Shown: positions 9,293-17,333 of the stretch, piece by piece
How positions within the stretch are numbered: the first letter of the stretch is position 1
Layout of the letters: each line of letters opens with the position of its first letter
Source: an uncultured Bacteroidales bacterium
GTDB taxonomy: Bacteria; Bacteroidota; Bacteroidia; Bacteroidales; P3
Length of the DNA: 38,122 nt
Assembly (NCBI GenBank): GCA_905233475.1
Contig: CAJOEN010000034.1
Coordinates: forward strand, 1 to 38,122
Direction: 5' to 3'
Notes under the pieces: model-generated
Database searches by the model: none
Told to the model about the DNA's origin: nothing
Seen by the model: only the letters and a program-made list of their open reading frames with translations
Program-made: the position numbers and the translations under genes

Positions 9293-10978
9293 ATGAAAAA
9301 AGGATTTATAGGTTTTTTATTGATGGCGTTTTGTATGCCATTTGTGATGAACGCACAATTTAAAGCACCGGTTGCGGTTGTTTACGACACCATAGACACA
9401 TGCAACTCCTACACTTGGGTTAATGGTGACGGACATACCTACACCACCAATTCAACAGGGTATCACATTTACAAAGACATCCTGAACAACGACAGCCTTT
9501 TGGTTGTAAGAACATTTATTATCCGCCATTCGTCGCAGAGCGAGGTTTGGGATTCGACCTGTGGCAAATACAGATGGGCTTTGAACGGCAAAGTTTACAC
9601 AGCCCCGGGCGATTTCAAAGACACCATTAAAAACATGGCAGGTTGCGACAGTATAATAACACTCCATTTGTCGCTGAAAAATCCCGACACCGTTTACACC
9701 GACATTGTACAATGCGAGCCTTATACCTGGTCGGTTGATAGCGTTACATACACTGGCGATACCATTGTTTTCGCTCCTAATCCCGTTGTCGGCGCCGACA
9801 GTTGTCAAGGTGTGTTGGGATTGAGATACAAACGTTTAACCGATGGTCCGGTAATCACAGTAAACACATGCGAAACCTCGTACACTTGGCCAGTAAACGG
9901 CATTACTTATAACACAGGCTCCGACACGGTTTCATACCGCAAGCCAAACTCTGGTGCCGGTTGCGATACCGTGTTCACTCTGATATATAACATAGGAATA
10001 AGCCAATATAAGTTGGAAGACACCGCTGTTACAGCATACAGGTTTTTTGTGTGGAACAACGATACAATTAAAGCTGATTCGGCAAGGATAGACACTGTGC
10101 TTGTGCAAGTATCCCCAAGCCTTTTGAGTTGCGACACCGTTAAGAGTTATAAAGTGACCATTATACCGGTGTTTACCATAGACACATCTTTCTGCGGTGG
10201 TTCTCGCGGATATTATTGGCCAAGTTTCGTTGAAGGTCAAATGAAGATATGGCTGAAGAAATCGGGCGACACCACTTATATGTGCAAAGATGCCGATCAG
10301 AAAGACAGCTGTTTGATGGAATTCCACTACACCGACCTCGCTTCGGACACCACATGGTTGCCTGCAGTTTCGGCTTGCGATAAATATGTATGGGATGCTA
10401 ATGGAAACACATACAGAGAATCCAAAGACTCCATAGTATGCCGCCTTACCAATAAATACGGTTGCGACAGTGTAGTAATACTTACAAAACTTGTCATCAA
10501 TCCGTTGCCCACCGTTTATATTGAAGGTAATTTGTGGATAAAACCGGGCAACAGCACAAAATTGTTCGCTACCGGCGACAGCAATATCGTCGCTTACCAG
10601 TGGAGCACGGGCGAGACAACCGACACAATTGTTGTTGCTCCATCGCAGAACACTGATTATACCCTTACTGCAACAAACAGCAACAACTGCTCCAGGACAG
10701 CCACCGCTACGGTTGTTGTAAGCGAAAGCATTAACCAAGCCGGCACAGCCAGCGTTAAGGTTTATCCGAATCCGGCATCTACAAAAGTAACCATCGAAGG
10801 CGACAACCTTGCCAACGTGAAACTTTATAACATGCTCGGACAACTGATTATCACCAAAGATGCCACATCGGGCAAAGTGGTGATACCGGTGAACGACTAC
10901 AACAATGGCTCATACATACTGCGTGCCGAATCCAACGATGGAAAGACAACAATACGCAGTGTTGTAATCAAAAAGTAA
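9293..10978 (+). CDS. T9SS-secreted surface protein with Cys/Trp repeats
   Basis: A 561-residue exported protein of unknown function. A signal peptide (MKKGFIGFLLMAFCMPFVMN) is followed by about seven diverged units of ~60 residues. Each has a pattern near C-x-x-Y-x-W ... NG-x-x-Y ... GCDS/GCDT ... hydrophobic strand, for example CNSYTWVNGDGHTY, CETSYTWPVNGITY and CDKYVWDANGNTY. Residues ~405-475 look like an Ig/PKD-type beta domain (YQWSTGETTDTIVV). The last ~75 residues are a T9SS type-A sorting domain (VYPNPASTKVTIEG to the terminal VVIKK). The repeats probably form a rod of small disulfide-linked or Asp/Thr-rich beta domains on the cell surface, suggesting adhesion or matrix binding. It is a single-gene unit with its own promoter and terminator. 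Confidence 0.85.
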   Translation: MKKGFIGFLLMAFCMPFVMNAQFKAPVAVVYDTIDTCNSYTWVNGDGHTYTTNSTGYHIYKDILNNDSLLVVRTFIIRHSSQSEVWDSTCGKYRWALNGKVYTAPGDFKDTIKNMAGCDSIITLHLSLKNPDTVYTDIVQCEPYTWSVDSVTYTGDTIVFAPNPVVGADSCQGVLGLRYKRLTDGPVITVNTCETSYTWPVNGITYNTGSDTVSYRKPNSGAGCDTVFTLIYNIGISQYKLEDTAVTAYRFFVWNNDTIKADSARIDTVLVQVSPSLLSCDTVKSYKVTIIPVFTIDTSFCGGSRGYYWPSFVEGQMKIWLKKSGDTTYMCKDADQKDSCLMEFHYTDLASDTTWLPAVSACDKYVWDANGNTYRESKDSIVCRLTNKYGCDSVVILTKLVINPLPTVYIEGNLWIKPGNSTKLFATGDSNIVAYQWSTGETTDTIVVAPSQNTDYTLTATNSNNCSRTATATVVVSESINQAGTASVKVYPNPASTKVTIEGDNLANVKLYNMLGQLIITKDATSGKVVIPVNDYNNGSYILRAESNDGKTTIRSVVIKK

Positions 10979-10993
10979 GTTTTTTATAAGACT

Positions 10994-11040
10994 ATAAAAA
11001 CAAGGAAGGCGTGCCTTAGGCACGCCTTCCTTGTTTTTAT
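10994..11040. terminator. Bidirectional intrinsic terminator shared by convergent genes
   Basis: A perfect 22-bp inverted repeat: arms 10994-11015 and 11019-11040 with a 3-nt loop (TTA). The GC core is AAGGAAGGCGTGCC. It is flanked by A5 on the left and T5 on the right, so it works as an intrinsic terminator on both strands. The TAA stop of the minus-strand TPR gene (11037-11039) lies inside the right arm. Confidence 0.93.
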
Positions 11041-13463
11041 TTTTGTAGAGTGTTCAATTGCTGTTGTGCCTCTGTTTTGACAGAGGTTTCATTTAGTTTG
11101 TCCGACAGTTTTATGAGCTTTTCGAGTACTTCAGCGAAAATTCCACTATAGGCTTGTGGTGATTTTTCGGCAAGTTCTTGCAGTATCTCCTTGGATTTGA
11201 GAAGGTTATCCATAGACAACCGCCATTTTCCCTGCAAAGAATAAAGGTTCGACAGATTTAGATAAAGTATTGATATATAGTATTTAAATACATCAGGGGA
11301 GAGTTTTTCGGCTTCGATAAAAATGGCAAGGCTTTTTTTGTATAGCTTTTCGGCTTTGGAATACCGCTCCGTGGCTTCGTAAACTTTTGCCAGATTATTC
11401 ATTGCCAAGGCTTTATATGGAGCAATGGCGTTGTCGTTTTTGCCGACTTTATCATAAATGGCTATCACCTCGGCATATTCTTTTTCGGCAAGTTGCAGGT
11501 TGCCCATGTCGTCGTGGAGTTTGGCGAAATTGTTGAGTGTACGTGCAAGCGGCACGGCGTGTATCTGCGGGTTGCTTCCGCACAATTGACGATATACCGA
11601 CACAGCTTCGGCATAGTATTTCTCCGATTCCGCGAAATTGTTGAGTTCCGAATACAGCCAGCCCAAATTATTGAGTGTTAGAGCCATAGAAGGGCTGTAA
11701 ACTTCTGGCTGACATACGCACAAACTTCGTTTTGTCTGTAAAGCCTTGAGGTACATACGCTCCGCCTCGTCGTAGCGTTTTTGCTCCGACAGAAATCCGG
11801 CCATATTGCCATAGCTTTCGGCAAGATATTTCTCGTAAATGGCTGGCGACTGTGCCGTTAAATTTTCTCGCAGGGCGATAGACAGATTATAGTAGTACTC
11901 GGCTGAGTCGGTATGTAATTTAAGGTCAAGAATTTGTGCTATGCCGTCCGTGGCTCGTGTATAGTCCAAGGTGTAGGCATCGGCGTTTTGAGACATCAGT
12001 TGCTTGAGTATTTTCGCCGACTGTCGGTAGTTTGTCAGGGCAGCTTCGTAGTTGTTGGAATTGTGGTACAAATTGCCCAAACCATATAGTTTAAGGGACT
12101 GTTCGTATTGCGACATTTCGGGCAGAGGTATGCGTTTGCAGTATTCCAAACTGAGTTTCAGTTCTTTTTCGGCTTCGGCAAAACGGTACTGACGCTCGTG
12201 CAGATTGGCCATATAACGCAATGTTATACTCAAATCGCCTATATGTGAAATGCTGTCGTCGTTGTTTAAATTGAGGTATATATTGTAGGCCGAGGCAAGA
12301 TATTTTTCGGTTTCGGATTCGCGTCCTTGTTTCATGCACAGGTATCCGAGTTGCCGCAGTGAAAGAGCTTGGGCTGATTTGTCGTTAGCCGTTGTTCCTT
12401 TAGAAAAAAGTTCTATGCTCGATAGATATTCGTTTTCGGCATCCTTGTAACGGTTGGTGGCGTAAAATAGTTCTCCTTTCAGGTGGTGTGTCGCTGCCAA
12501 CTGGCTGTCTGTTAGGTTTTTAATGGAGGCAAAGGATTCCAAGACTTTTTGTAGTTGTCCGAATTTCTTCTGTTGAAAAAGAAAACGAGTGTAGTCCATC
12601 AGGAAATCGTAGTTTTGCGCGTCGAGAGAGGTGCGCAGTTTGAGGTAGTGTTCGGTGGAATCGTACCGCATTTGCATACGGAAACCGTCGGCGATGTTTA
12701 AAAGCTGCTCTGCAAGGAACTCGTGGTATTTCAGTTCGATACTCAATTGTTGTTCCTGCTTTGCTATGCGTTGCGCCATCATTTGAGGATTGTTTTCTAA
12801 CTGTGTAAGAACGGGCTGTGAAATGTTTTGTTTTGCCAAACTAACAATTTCATCGCCAATGCCTTGTTTGCGCAAATCGGTCATTGCCGCCTGCAGAGAA
12901 TCTAATGTGGCGTAGTCGGTTTTGGCAAGCCTTTCGGCTTCTTGTCCAATCCACTCGGTGTTTTCATATTTTTTCACCAGTTCGGTGTATTGTCGCTGAT
13001 ATTTTTCGAGGGTGATGCTCTGTTGTTCAAGCTGATTTTCAAGTGTTTGGATATTTTCTTCGAACTCGGATTTCAGTTTGTTGCGTAAGCGACGTTCTAT
13101 GGCGTTTTGTTCGCGTATTCGGTCGATAGTTTTAACCATCACAATCTCCATGGGATTTTTGGCGGACAAATTCCACGCACCTTTTTGGAGCAGGTGTGCC
13201 GAAAGTAATTCGTAACCATTTTTGTTTATGAGAGTTATGCTGATGGAGTCGGCGTAGTGCTTTTGCGAAAATATTAGTGTAAAACGACCTTGGGCATCGC
13301 TTTTTACGGTGTTGGCTTTGTGTGCCGAAACGATAACACCTTCTAAACCAAGTTTTTTCCCGCCAACTTTATCCGCTTTTAGCCTCACAAACCCTTTTTG
13401 CTCGACTTGAGCGATGCTCACAATTGGGAGGAAAATCGTCAACAAAACGGCAATACGTCTCAT
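11037..13463 (-). CDS. Exported TPR / coiled-coil protein of the TIR operon
   Basis: A protein of 808 residues from the chosen start. A signal peptide (MRRIAVLLTIFLPIVSIAQ) is followed by a carboxypeptidase regulatory-like beta domain (about 25-110), a charged coiled coil (about 115-190; RLRNKLKSEFEENIQTLENQ) and a long array of tetratricopeptide repeats of the SEL1/NPHP3-like type. Typical repeats read YAEAVSVYRQLCGSNPQ and LARTLNNFAKLHDDMGN. The ATG at 13463 is preferred to 13475 because it overlaps the TIR stop codon as ATGA and has AAGGA four bases upstream. The protein should be periplasmic and act as a binding scaffold. The TIR protein carries a similar beta domain outside the membrane, so a direct partnership is plausible but inferred. 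Similar TPR arrays occur in unrelated Bacteroidota signalling proteins. Confidence 0.82.
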   Translation of the reverse strand: MRRIAVLLTIFLPIVSIAQVEQKGFVRLKADKVGGKKLGLEGVIVSAHKANTVKSDAQGRFTLIFSQKHYADSISITLINKNGYELLSAHLLQKGAWNLSAKNPMEIVMVKTIDRIREQNAIERRLRNKLKSEFEENIQTLENQLEQQSITLEKYQRQYTELVKKYENTEWIGQEAERLAKTDYATLDSLQAAMTDLRKQGIGDEIVSLAKQNISQPVLTQLENNPQMMAQRIAKQEQQLSIELKYHEFLAEQLLNIADGFRMQMRYDSTEHYLKLRTSLDAQNYDFLMDYTRFLFQQKKFGQLQKVLESFASIKNLTDSQLAATHHLKGELFYATNRYKDAENEYLSSIELFSKGTTANDKSAQALSLRQLGYLCMKQGRESETEKYLASAYNIYLNLNNDDSISHIGDLSITLRYMANLHERQYRFAEAEKELKLSLEYCKRIPLPEMSQYEQSLKLYGLGNLYHNSNNYEAALTNYRQSAKILKQLMSQNADAYTLDYTRATDGIAQILDLKLHTDSAEYYYNLSIALRENLTAQSPAIYEKYLAESYGNMAGFLSEQKRYDEAERMYLKALQTKRSLCVCQPEVYSPSMALTLNNLGWLYSELNNFAESEKYYAEAVSVYRQLCGSNPQIHAVPLARTLNNFAKLHDDMGNLQLAEKEYAEVIAIYDKVGKNDNAIAPYKALAMNNLAKVYEATERYSKAEKLYKKSLAIFIEAEKLSPDVFKYYISILYLNLSNLYSLQGKWRLSMDNLLKSKEILQELAEKSPQAYSGIFAEVLEKLIKLSDKLNETSVKTEAQQQLNTLQK

Positions 13464-14566
13464 AAATCCTTGCATATTATTAAACAGTCGGACAAAGGAA
13501 ATACAGTTTGTTCAAAGGAATATATACAGCCAATGGACACTGTTATACGGTATTCGGGGCGTTGGTCGGCCAAGGGTATAAGAATCTCGAAATGGCCATC
13601 TTCATTGCTAATAGATTTATAATTAAGCATTTGCAATCTTGCAAAAGGAATGGGTTTTCCATTTGAATCCTCCACCGTACCTCTTATGGTTGAATAGGTT
13701 CCATCGCGGAAAACGGGTAAAAAAAGCGTGTCGGTGAGAATTAGCGTTGTGTCCACAGTCTCAAAACCGAACATCTCGAAATGCAGGCAAGCCTCGTAAC
13801 CACGGTATTTGCCGGGGATTTCGGCAAAAGGCACTGTGCCAAGATTTGATAGTATCGCAGTGTCGGATTTCTGTCCGTATGAAAGGACAAGAAGACCTGT
13901 TTCGGGCAATGGTAAATAATTGTTTTCCAAAGGTTTTTGGCGTATTGCCACATGTGCTGTAAAAGGTTTGGACAGTTGTGCGGTGTAAAAAGCTGCCGCA
14001 AGCAGCACTGCTGTCGCTAAAACAATAATAATGCTACGGTGAATTTTGTATCGGCGGTGGCGTTGCCAAAGCTCGTCGAACGACACATTGAGCAGTCCCG
14101 ACACCACGCGCACAAAGGCACGCTCCTTGCCAACCTCACGGACATCGACGCAGAGCAGTTCGTCGCCAATGCGCTGCAGGGCGGGATGGAGGCAACAGTT
14201 GCTGTCGTTGTAGTCGAGCGAGCCATCAACAACAAAAGGGATTATATGTCTTTCTTTGCCGCGCTCGATGAAAGCACTTATTTCCTGTCCAACCCATTGC
14301 GATTTGGCCGAGGCTGGTGAGCATATAACTATCAGAAATTTGGAGTGTTGGAGTCCTTGTGTCAGACTTTCTTTCAGTACGCCCGTTCCAAGGTCGGTTT
14401 TGTCGCGGAATATAGGTCGCAGGGATTTAGGGAAATCACCCTCGCTTTTGCGTATCACCGATGGCAGGTGATAACGTTCAAGCCTGTGTTGCAACCATTT
14501 AGCCCATCGCTCGTCTTCGCGTTTATAGCTTATAAAGGCAAAATAGGTGTATTCCGTTTTTTCCAT
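13460..14566 (-). CDS. TIR domain / transmembrane / extracytoplasmic beta-domain protein
   Basis: A 368-residue protein. Residues 5-115 form a TIR domain: first strand and box-1-like FAFISYKREDERWAKWL, an RDKTDLGTG loop, and SPASAKSQWVGQE. E95 in W91-x3-E95 is at the position of the catalytic glutamate of NAD-cleaving TIR domains. A very basic stretch (RHRRYKIHR, 169-177) precedes one membrane helix (about 178-196). The positive-inside rule then places the TIR domain in the cytoplasm and the C-terminal ~170 residues in the periplasm. The end (about 292-360, RGTVEDSNGKPIPFARLQ) resembles a carboxypeptidase regulatory-like beta sandwich. It starts 32 nt after the TPR lipoprotein gene and overlaps the next TPR gene by 4 nt. 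It could be an NADase effector under periplasmic control, or a signalling adaptor. Enzyme activity is not shown. Confidence 0.85.
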   Translation of the reverse strand: MEKTEYTYFAFISYKREDERWAKWLQHRLERYHLPSVIRKSEGDFPKSLRPIFRDKTDLGTGVLKESLTQGLQHSKFLIVICSPASAKSQWVGQEISAFIERGKERHIIPFVVDGSLDYNDSNCCLHPALQRIGDELLCVDVREVGKERAFVRVVSGLLNVSFDELWQRHRRYKIHRSIIIVLATAVLLAAAFYTAQLSKPFTAHVAIRQKPLENNYLPLPETGLLVLSYGQKSDTAILSNLGTVPFAEIPGKYRGYEACLHFEMFGFETVDTTLILTDTLFLPVFRDGTYSTIRGTVEDSNGKPIPFARLQMLNYKSISNEDGHFEILIPLADQRPEYRITVSIGCIYSFEQTVFPLSDCLIICKDL

Positions 14567-14598
14567 AGCTTTTGTTTAGGTTTTTTTGAGGAGAATGT

Positions 14599-15603
14599 CT
14601 ATTTCTTCGACACCCGTTGTAGCCCATCTTGGGCTACCTCAAAATCAGGATTTACGGCAAGTGCATCCTTATATCCTTGGATGGCCGAGGCACGGTCGCC
14701 TTTCTGCTCGTAAGCCAAAGCCCTGTTTGATAGAGCTTCGATATTGTTGGGGTTTATTTCTATGGCTCTGGTGAAATATTCGATAGCTTTGTCGTAGTTT
14801 CCCTTGAAAATCAGCTCTATATATCCGAGGTTGTGTATGGCGTTGGTATGCTGAGGATTGATTGTAAGCACTTTGTTGTAATAGTTTTCGGCTTTTTCTA
14901 TGTCGTCGTTGTCCTGATAGTACAAAGCCAAAGCGTATAATGCCACTATGTTGTTAGGGTCGATGGTGGTAACGGTGCTAAGATATTCTACGCCAAGTGG
15001 TTCGTTGCGGTTTATAAAGAGCATACCCAACAACTCGTAGGCAGGGCTGTATTCATTGTCTAAGTCGATGGTTTTGCGTAGGTTACGGATGGCTTCGGTG
15101 GTGTCGCCTTTTTCAAGGTACAGATAGCCTTTCATATAGTAGGCTTTTGGATTTAGGTTGTCCAATTCCAAGGCCTTGTCGATACTTTCAAGCGAGCGGT
15201 CGTAGTCGCGGCTGAAAAGTGCTATTTCGCCAAGTTTCATGTAAGCGTGTATGTTCTTGGAATTTATGGATAGCACTTCCTGAAGGTTCGAGTAGCTGTC
15301 CTTTATGTTGCCGTTGCGGAAATATGCGTCGGCAAGCAACAGATGATATTTTTCTTCTCCAGATTTTAGCGATATGGCCTGATTTAGTGAGTTTATGGCG
15401 TCCACCACCTCGTCGAGGTCTAACAGCACGCGTCCTCGCTCGTAGTACAGGTCGGCATCTTTGGGATTTTGTTTTATTTTTGCCTCAAGAAAAGCCAAAA
15501 GTTCCCTACTGTCGGTGGGAGCGTTGTCGTTGCCTTTGCCACCACATCCGAAAGTTAGTAAAAGTGTAAGTAACGTAATGATTGTAAGTGTTTTATTTTT
15601 CAT
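14599..15603 (-). CDS. TPR lipoprotein, first gene of the TIR operon
   Basis: A 334-residue protein from the ATG at 15603. The ORF is open further upstream, but only this start gives a lipoprotein signal (MKNKTLTIITLLTLLLTFGC, Cys20), and it lies just after a good promoter. After a short linker it consists almost wholly of canonical 34-residue TPRs, about eight. Examples are PKAYYMKGYLYLEKGDTTEA and IEALSNRALAYEQKGDRASA. It is probably attached to the inner or outer membrane and faces the periplasm. It is followed after 32 nt by the TIR gene. TPR lipoproteins are common in this phylum as assembly scaffolds, so it could also serve a general envelope role. Confidence 0.85.
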   Translation of the reverse strand: MKNKTLTIITLLTLLLTFGCGGKGNDNAPTDSRELLAFLEAKIKQNPKDADLYYERGRVLLDLDEVVDAINSLNQAISLKSGEEKYHLLLADAYFRNGNIKDSYSNLQEVLSINSKNIHAYMKLGEIALFSRDYDRSLESIDKALELDNLNPKAYYMKGYLYLEKGDTTEAIRNLRKTIDLDNEYSPAYELLGMLFINRNEPLGVEYLSTVTTIDPNNIVALYALALYYQDNDDIEKAENYYNKVLTINPQHTNAIHNLGYIELIFKGNYDKAIEYFTRAIEINPNNIEALSNRALAYEQKGDRASAIQGYKDALAVNPDFEVAQDGLQRVSKK

Positions 15604-15624
15604 AACAAAAGAATTTTGTTTGTG

Positions 15625-15632
15625 CAAAGATA
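15625..15632 (-). promoter_or_regulatory. -7 promoter element for the TPR-TIR-TPR operon
   Basis: The minus strand reads TATCTTTG followed by CA, an exact TAnnTTTG match, 21 nt before the ATG of the TPR lipoprotein. No TTG is seen 19-21 nt further upstream. The short distance gives a leader of roughly 15 nt, which supports the 15603 start. Confidence 0.65.
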
Positions 15633-15854
15633 CGATTTTTTTTTTTGATGAGATGGGCGTAAAAAAGATAGACGGCCTGCAGTTATGTGTACAATGTCCG
15701 TTAGGTGTTCCCCGTTTACTAAAAAAACATATTTTTTCGAAATAATACAATAAAATAGACAAAACGACGATATAATTCTATATGCAAAGGAGGATAACCC
15801 CCTTGGACGTTTTTGGATGAAATAAGTATTTAATTATACACTCACAGCCGGACA

Positions 15855-16706
15855 ATGAACGAATTCAGAGTTGAAAGGGAGCAGGAACTGATGGCGTTTC
15901 TTATGGAGAAACACCCGCAGACAAGCCGTTCGCGAATAAAAAGCTGGCTTGTAAACGGCAACATCACCGTTGATGGCGAACATATATCGCAATACAACTA
16001 TCCACTGCACCCCGGTATGACTGTATGTGTAGAGAAATCAGGTGCTTACCTTAGCCAGTGGATGAGCATAGTTTACGAAGACCGCTATCTTATGGTGGTG
16101 GAGAAAAAGGAGGGCATACTTACACATAGCCTAACACTCAACGAGCCGTCGCTACAGAACATACTCAACGACTACATGCTTTTTACACACCAGAAATGCC
16201 ACGCCCATGTAGTACACCGTTTGGACAGGGATACGTCGGGGTTGCTAATCTTCACCAAAGATAAAAAAGTGGAGCTGCTTTTCGAAAAGGATTGGAAAGG
16301 CCGTGTGTTCGACCGCCGTTATGTGGCAGTGCTCTCGGGTCAGATGCAGAAAGAAGGCACCATAGAGTCGTGGATACGCTACGAGGACGACGGGCGCTTC
16401 ACCTGTAGTGCGGAGGATAATGGGGGCAAGTATGCCGTAACACACTACCGCACACTGAAAACCACCAACCGATACTCCCTTGTGGAGTTCAAGCTCGACA
16501 CCGGACGTAAAAACCAAATACGCATTCATTCAAAGGTTATGGGACATCCGGTAGTCGGCGACTTTAGATACAACAATTACGATGACCCCATCGGACGACT
16601 CGGACTGCATGCTTACAAATTGTGTTTTTATCATCCCATCACTAATAAGAAACTGATGTTCGAAACACCTTTCCCTGAGAAATTCATGGAACTTTTTGGT
16701 AGATAA
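15855..16706 (+). CDS. RluA family pseudouridine synthase
   Basis: A 283-residue RNA-modifying enzyme that turns specific uridines of rRNA or tRNA into pseudouridine. An N-terminal S4-like RNA-binding region (SRSRIKSWLVNGNITVDGEH, about 24-43) precedes the catalytic domain. The family motif HRLDRDTSGLL is at 121-131, and D124 is the expected catalytic aspartate. GRKNQIRIH (about 216-224) is the conserved C-terminal motif. Which RluA subgroup (RluA, RluC or RluD-like) and which uridine cannot be told from sequence alone. It is divergent from the TIR operon. AAGGAGG occurs at 15786-15792 but is too far from the ATG to be its ribosome binding site. Confidence 0.9.
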   Translation: MNEFRVEREQELMAFLMEKHPQTSRSRIKSWLVNGNITVDGEHISQYNYPLHPGMTVCVEKSGAYLSQWMSIVYEDRYLMVVEKKEGILTHSLTLNEPSLQNILNDYMLFTHQKCHAHVVHRLDRDTSGLLIFTKDKKVELLFEKDWKGRVFDRRYVAVLSGQMQKEGTIESWIRYEDDGRFTCSAEDNGGKYAVTHYRTLKTTNRYSLVEFKLDTGRKNQIRIHSKVMGHPVVGDFRYNNYDDPIGRLGLHAYKLCFYHPITNKKLMFETPFPEKFMELFGR

Positions 16707-16887
16707 TTGGTGAATGTGTTTCAAGGGCAAGTCTCATCTTTTAACGACAAAACAAACAATGACATACATAAAAATTTTTTTCGTATTTTAGCAAAATGGA
16801 AACATCTCTTTCAAGGAGTGTATATAGCTAAAATCAAATATATAGACGGAGAGAGTTTTTCGTTACGACAATAAAAACAGCGGTTAT

Positions 16888-17210
16888 ATGAAAAAACAGG
16901 AGAGACAAAGTGTTGGATATGATACGTTCTACGGTTAGGGAGACCGAACCTGACGCAGACATAATGCTTTAGCTCACGCGCACGCGGAGATGAGAGGGAG
17001 GATTCGGACTGGGATATTGTTGTGTTACTGAACAAGCCCCCTATGCCACACCATTAACGGTACGAGATCGCTTGCGACATCCGGGATAAAGGTCTTGACA
17101 TGGGCGAGGAAATCAATGCCTTTATATATACGAAAGAACAATGGAATTCTGCTCCCCCATCAATGTTTGGGGCTTCTATAAATTGCCTCGGAGAGGCAAA
17201 CTCTCAATAA
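16888..17210 (+). pseudogene. Decayed MNT-type nucleotidyltransferase (antitoxin-like)
   Basis: Fragments of a minimal nucleotidyltransferase can be read in different frames. One frame gives DMIRSTVRETEPDADIML (16916-16969) and then hits TAG. A shift of frame at about 16970, consistent with loss of 2 nt, resumes with SRARGDEREDSDWDIVVLLN, the G-S-x-A-x-G-D ... D-x-D active-site region. That frame stops at TAA 17055-17057 and then continues as YEIACDIRDKGLDMGEEIN and FIYTKEQW before losing similarity near 17165. An ATG at 16888 may be the old start. MNT proteins of this kind are antitoxins that AMPylate HEPN toxins, and a HEPN remnant lies just downstream. At least one frameshift and one stop make it non-functional unless these are sequencing errors. 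Confidence 0.85.
17183..17199. repeat. Small inverted repeat in the relic region
   Basis: TTGCCTC (17183-17189), loop GGA, GAGGCAA (17193-17199). It sits where the nucleotidyltransferase similarity ends. No U-tract follows, so it is not an obvious terminator. Confidence 0.6.
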
Positions 17211-17231
17211 CCTCACATGCTAATGTGAGGT
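17210..17231. repeat. Small inverted repeat in the relic region
   Basis: ACCTCACAT (17210-17218), loop GCTA, ATGTGAGGT (17223-17231), a 9-bp perfect stem. Together with the 17183 hairpin and a GAACAGG/CCTGTTC pair (17248-17254 and 17295-17301), it fills the gap between the two decayed genes. Its origin is unknown; it may be the remains of a small inserted element. Confidence 0.6.
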
Positions 17232-17333
17232 ATATCAGGCAAATAAAGAACAGGCGTGTCGGAGTGACGCTCTCAAACGAATAAATAGAAGTCCCCTGTT
17301 CAAGTACAATGTAAGAGAGGAGGGAATAAAACT

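Noticed and set aside
9932..10843. A 303-residue minus-strand ORF opposite the 9293 surface protein
   Set aside because: The plus strand has a signal peptide, repeats and a sorting domain. The reverse frame has none of these features.
15780..15800. AAGGAGG as a ribosome binding site for a small gene
   Set aside because: The next ATG (about 15817) is followed almost at once by a stop codon, and the rluA-type ATG is too far away.
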